Source: Desulfovibrio sp.
Lineage (GTDB): Bacteria > Desulfobacterota > Desulfovibrionia > Desulfovibrionales > Desulfovibrionaceae
Direction: 5' to 3'
Length of the DNA: 13,963 nt
Assembly (NCBI GenBank): GCA_009773975.1
Contig: VSMX01000053.1
Span: 1-13,963 of the forward strand
The notes below the pieces were generated by a model. The model did no database searches and was not told where the DNA came from. It saw only the letters and a program-made list of their open reading frames with translations. Both the position numbers and the translations under genes were made by a program. Positions 12,835 through 13,963 of this stretch are shown here, in pieces (the first letter of the stretch is position 1; every line of letters begins with the position of its first letter).

Positions 12835-13963
12835 CTATTCTTCTTCTGTATAGTACGCGCTTTCGGAAACCTTCATGGGCATGATGATGACAGTATAATC
12901 GATATCGTCCATGCCGTGAATGCCGCAGGGGCCTTCCGGACCGGTAAGCAGCATTTCAATCCTGTCCGAAATATAGTGCGACAAAATCTCAAGCAAATTT
13001 CGGGTGGGGAAGGCAATCCTTTCCAGCGTACCGTTATAGGCGACTTCCAGATCCTCGACAGCCGAACCCAGATCCACGCCCTGCGCGGAAAGCTGCAGCG
13101 TGGTGTCTTTCAGGTCAAAGTACACGCACCTGTCCGTATCTGTATTGAAGATCGAAAGGCGACCAAGGGAATCGATGAGTTCCTTGCGGTCAACCTCAAG
13201 CTTGGCTGTTTCATCCTCAAACCTGGAAAGAAATACGGAATAATCCGGGTATTCGTGGTCATTCCTGGGCACGGAAAGTGTTTCCGCCCCGTCCAGCCTG
13301 CGCAGATAAAGCCTCTTTTCCGTAAAATCAAGTTCGATTTCGTCCTCGCCAAGCCATTTTTTAATATCCTGCAGATATTTTTTCTGAATCAGGATGCCAT
13401 TTTCCGGCAATCTGGCACAGAGCTGGTCATTGATGAAGGAAACCATGGCAAACTGGTGGCCATTCAGCCCGCAGGCATCTATATGGCCTTCGCTCTTTGG
13501 CCGCAGATAAAGGCAGGCAATGGCGTCCATCGCATCGTCATCGGCAATGCAGAAGGTTACGCGATCCAGGATGTTCAGGAAAAAATCACCGCTCCAGACC
13601 ACAGTATCCCCGACCGGGAATTGTGAAAAATTCTGGAACCATTCCGGGCCGTTTACCGGCAGCCTGTAAGATTTGCGTCCCTGGGTAATTACAATGATCG
13701 TCGACTTCTCGTCCAGCGCGAGATTTATGTCGCCCTTTGGCAGCTGCTTGATCAGATCCACAAAAGAACGACCCAGAACGCCAACAAGGCCAGCCTCCTC
13801 GACTTCCGCCGAATATGTTCCGGTAAATTCGATATTGGCATCTGTTGACATTATGGAAAGAGAACCATCTTCCGCCTTCAGCCAGATTGAACGCAAATAC
13901 GCGGCCCCTGCCTTGGACGGAATGATGGCGGCCGCTTTCAGGAGTCCGTCAATTATCCTGTCT
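12835..13963 (-). CDS. dnaN: DNA polymerase III sliding clamp (beta subunit), 5' end beyond window
   Basis: Ring-shaped processivity clamp that tethers DNA polymerase III and repair factors to DNA. The frame is open to the right edge; 375 residues are visible and about seven to ten N-terminal ones are missing. The visible start (DRIIDGLLKAAAIIPSK) aligns with the first helix of beta clamps, so the TTG at 13896 is internal, not the start. The three clamp domains are present; recognisable points are TGTYSAEV and VDLIKQLPKGDINL in domain 1, the DGHR-like stretch replaced by CGLNGHQFAMV in domain 2, and YTVIIMPMK at the end of domain 3. The E. coli clamp ends at MPMRL, but here about ten further residues follow MPMK (VSESAYYTEEE), an acidic tail beside the pocket that binds partner peptides. 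Position upstream of gyrB fits the dnaA-dnaN-gyrB-gyrA origin cluster; dnaA would lie beyond the edge. Confidence 0.96.
   Translation of the reverse strand, partial: DRIIDGLLKAAAIIPSKAGAAYLRSIWLKAEDGSLSIMSTDANIEFTGTYSAEVEEAGLVGVLGRSFVDLIKQLPKGDINLALDEKSTIIVITQGRKSYRLPVNGPEWFQNFSQFPVGDTVVWSGDFFLNILDRVTFCIADDDAMDAIACLYLRPKSEGHIDACGLNGHQFAMVSFINDQLCARLPENGILIQKKYLQDIKKWLGEDEIELDFTEKRLYLRRLDGAETLSVPRNDHEYPDYSVFLSRFEDETAKLEVDRKELIDSLGRLSIFNTDTDRCVYFDLKDTTLQLSAQGVDLGSAVEDLEVAYNGTLERIAFPTRNLLEILSHYISDRIEMLLTGPEGPCGIHGMDDIDYTVIIMPMKVSESAYYTEEE

Overview
The window is a compact, gene-dense housekeeping region of a bacterial chromosome. All eleven protein genes lie on the minus strand, so transcription runs from right to left: dnaN (5' end outside the window), gyrB, a small membrane protein gene, gyrA, a TPR-type lipoprotein gene, purF, hisS, aspS, def, fmt, and a DUF116-type membrane protein gene cut by the left edge. 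I see no tRNA, rRNA, insertion sequence, CRISPR array or gene-free stretch above 300 bases. The longest gap is 134 bases, between hisS and aspS.

The likely source is a Desulfovibrionaceae-like member of the Desulfobacterota, inferred from memory of the families rather than from a search. The grounds are the dnaN-gyrB-gyrA order, a DUF116-family protein directly after fmt, a Cys-rich HisRS insertion domain, a PurF that keeps the four cysteines of the [4Fe-4S] type, and the style of the DnaN and Def sequences. The PurF cluster fits an anaerobe. oriC and dnaA probably lie just beyond the right edge, so the whole window would be co-directional with replication.

Layout by function: (a) 9949-13963, replication: sliding clamp and DNA gyrase B, with a 126-residue three-helix membrane protein between gyrB and gyrA. 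A short intergenic region with a hairpin and a good sigma70-type promoter precedes gyrA at 7337-9844. (b) 5150-7356: a lipoprotein gene starts inside the end of gyrA and ends in a 4-base overlap with purF (first committed step of purine synthesis). (c) 1-5113, translation: HisRS, AspRS, peptide deformylase and Met-tRNA formyltransferase, tightly packed or overlapping. Fmt adds the formyl group to initiator Met-tRNA and Def removes it from new proteins. The AspRS carries the His/Gly pair of non-discriminating enzymes, so it may also charge tRNA-Asn.

The most interesting non-coding structure lies between hisS and aspS. It has a promoter-like element, a 10-base inverted repeat and an intrinsic terminator. 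Repeat and terminator share sequence, so they are mutually exclusive RNA folds, as in an attenuator. A second point is an A9 tract at the lipoprotein/purF junction, where a -1 slip would join the two reading frames. No defence system, mobile element or clearly new multi-gene system is visible.
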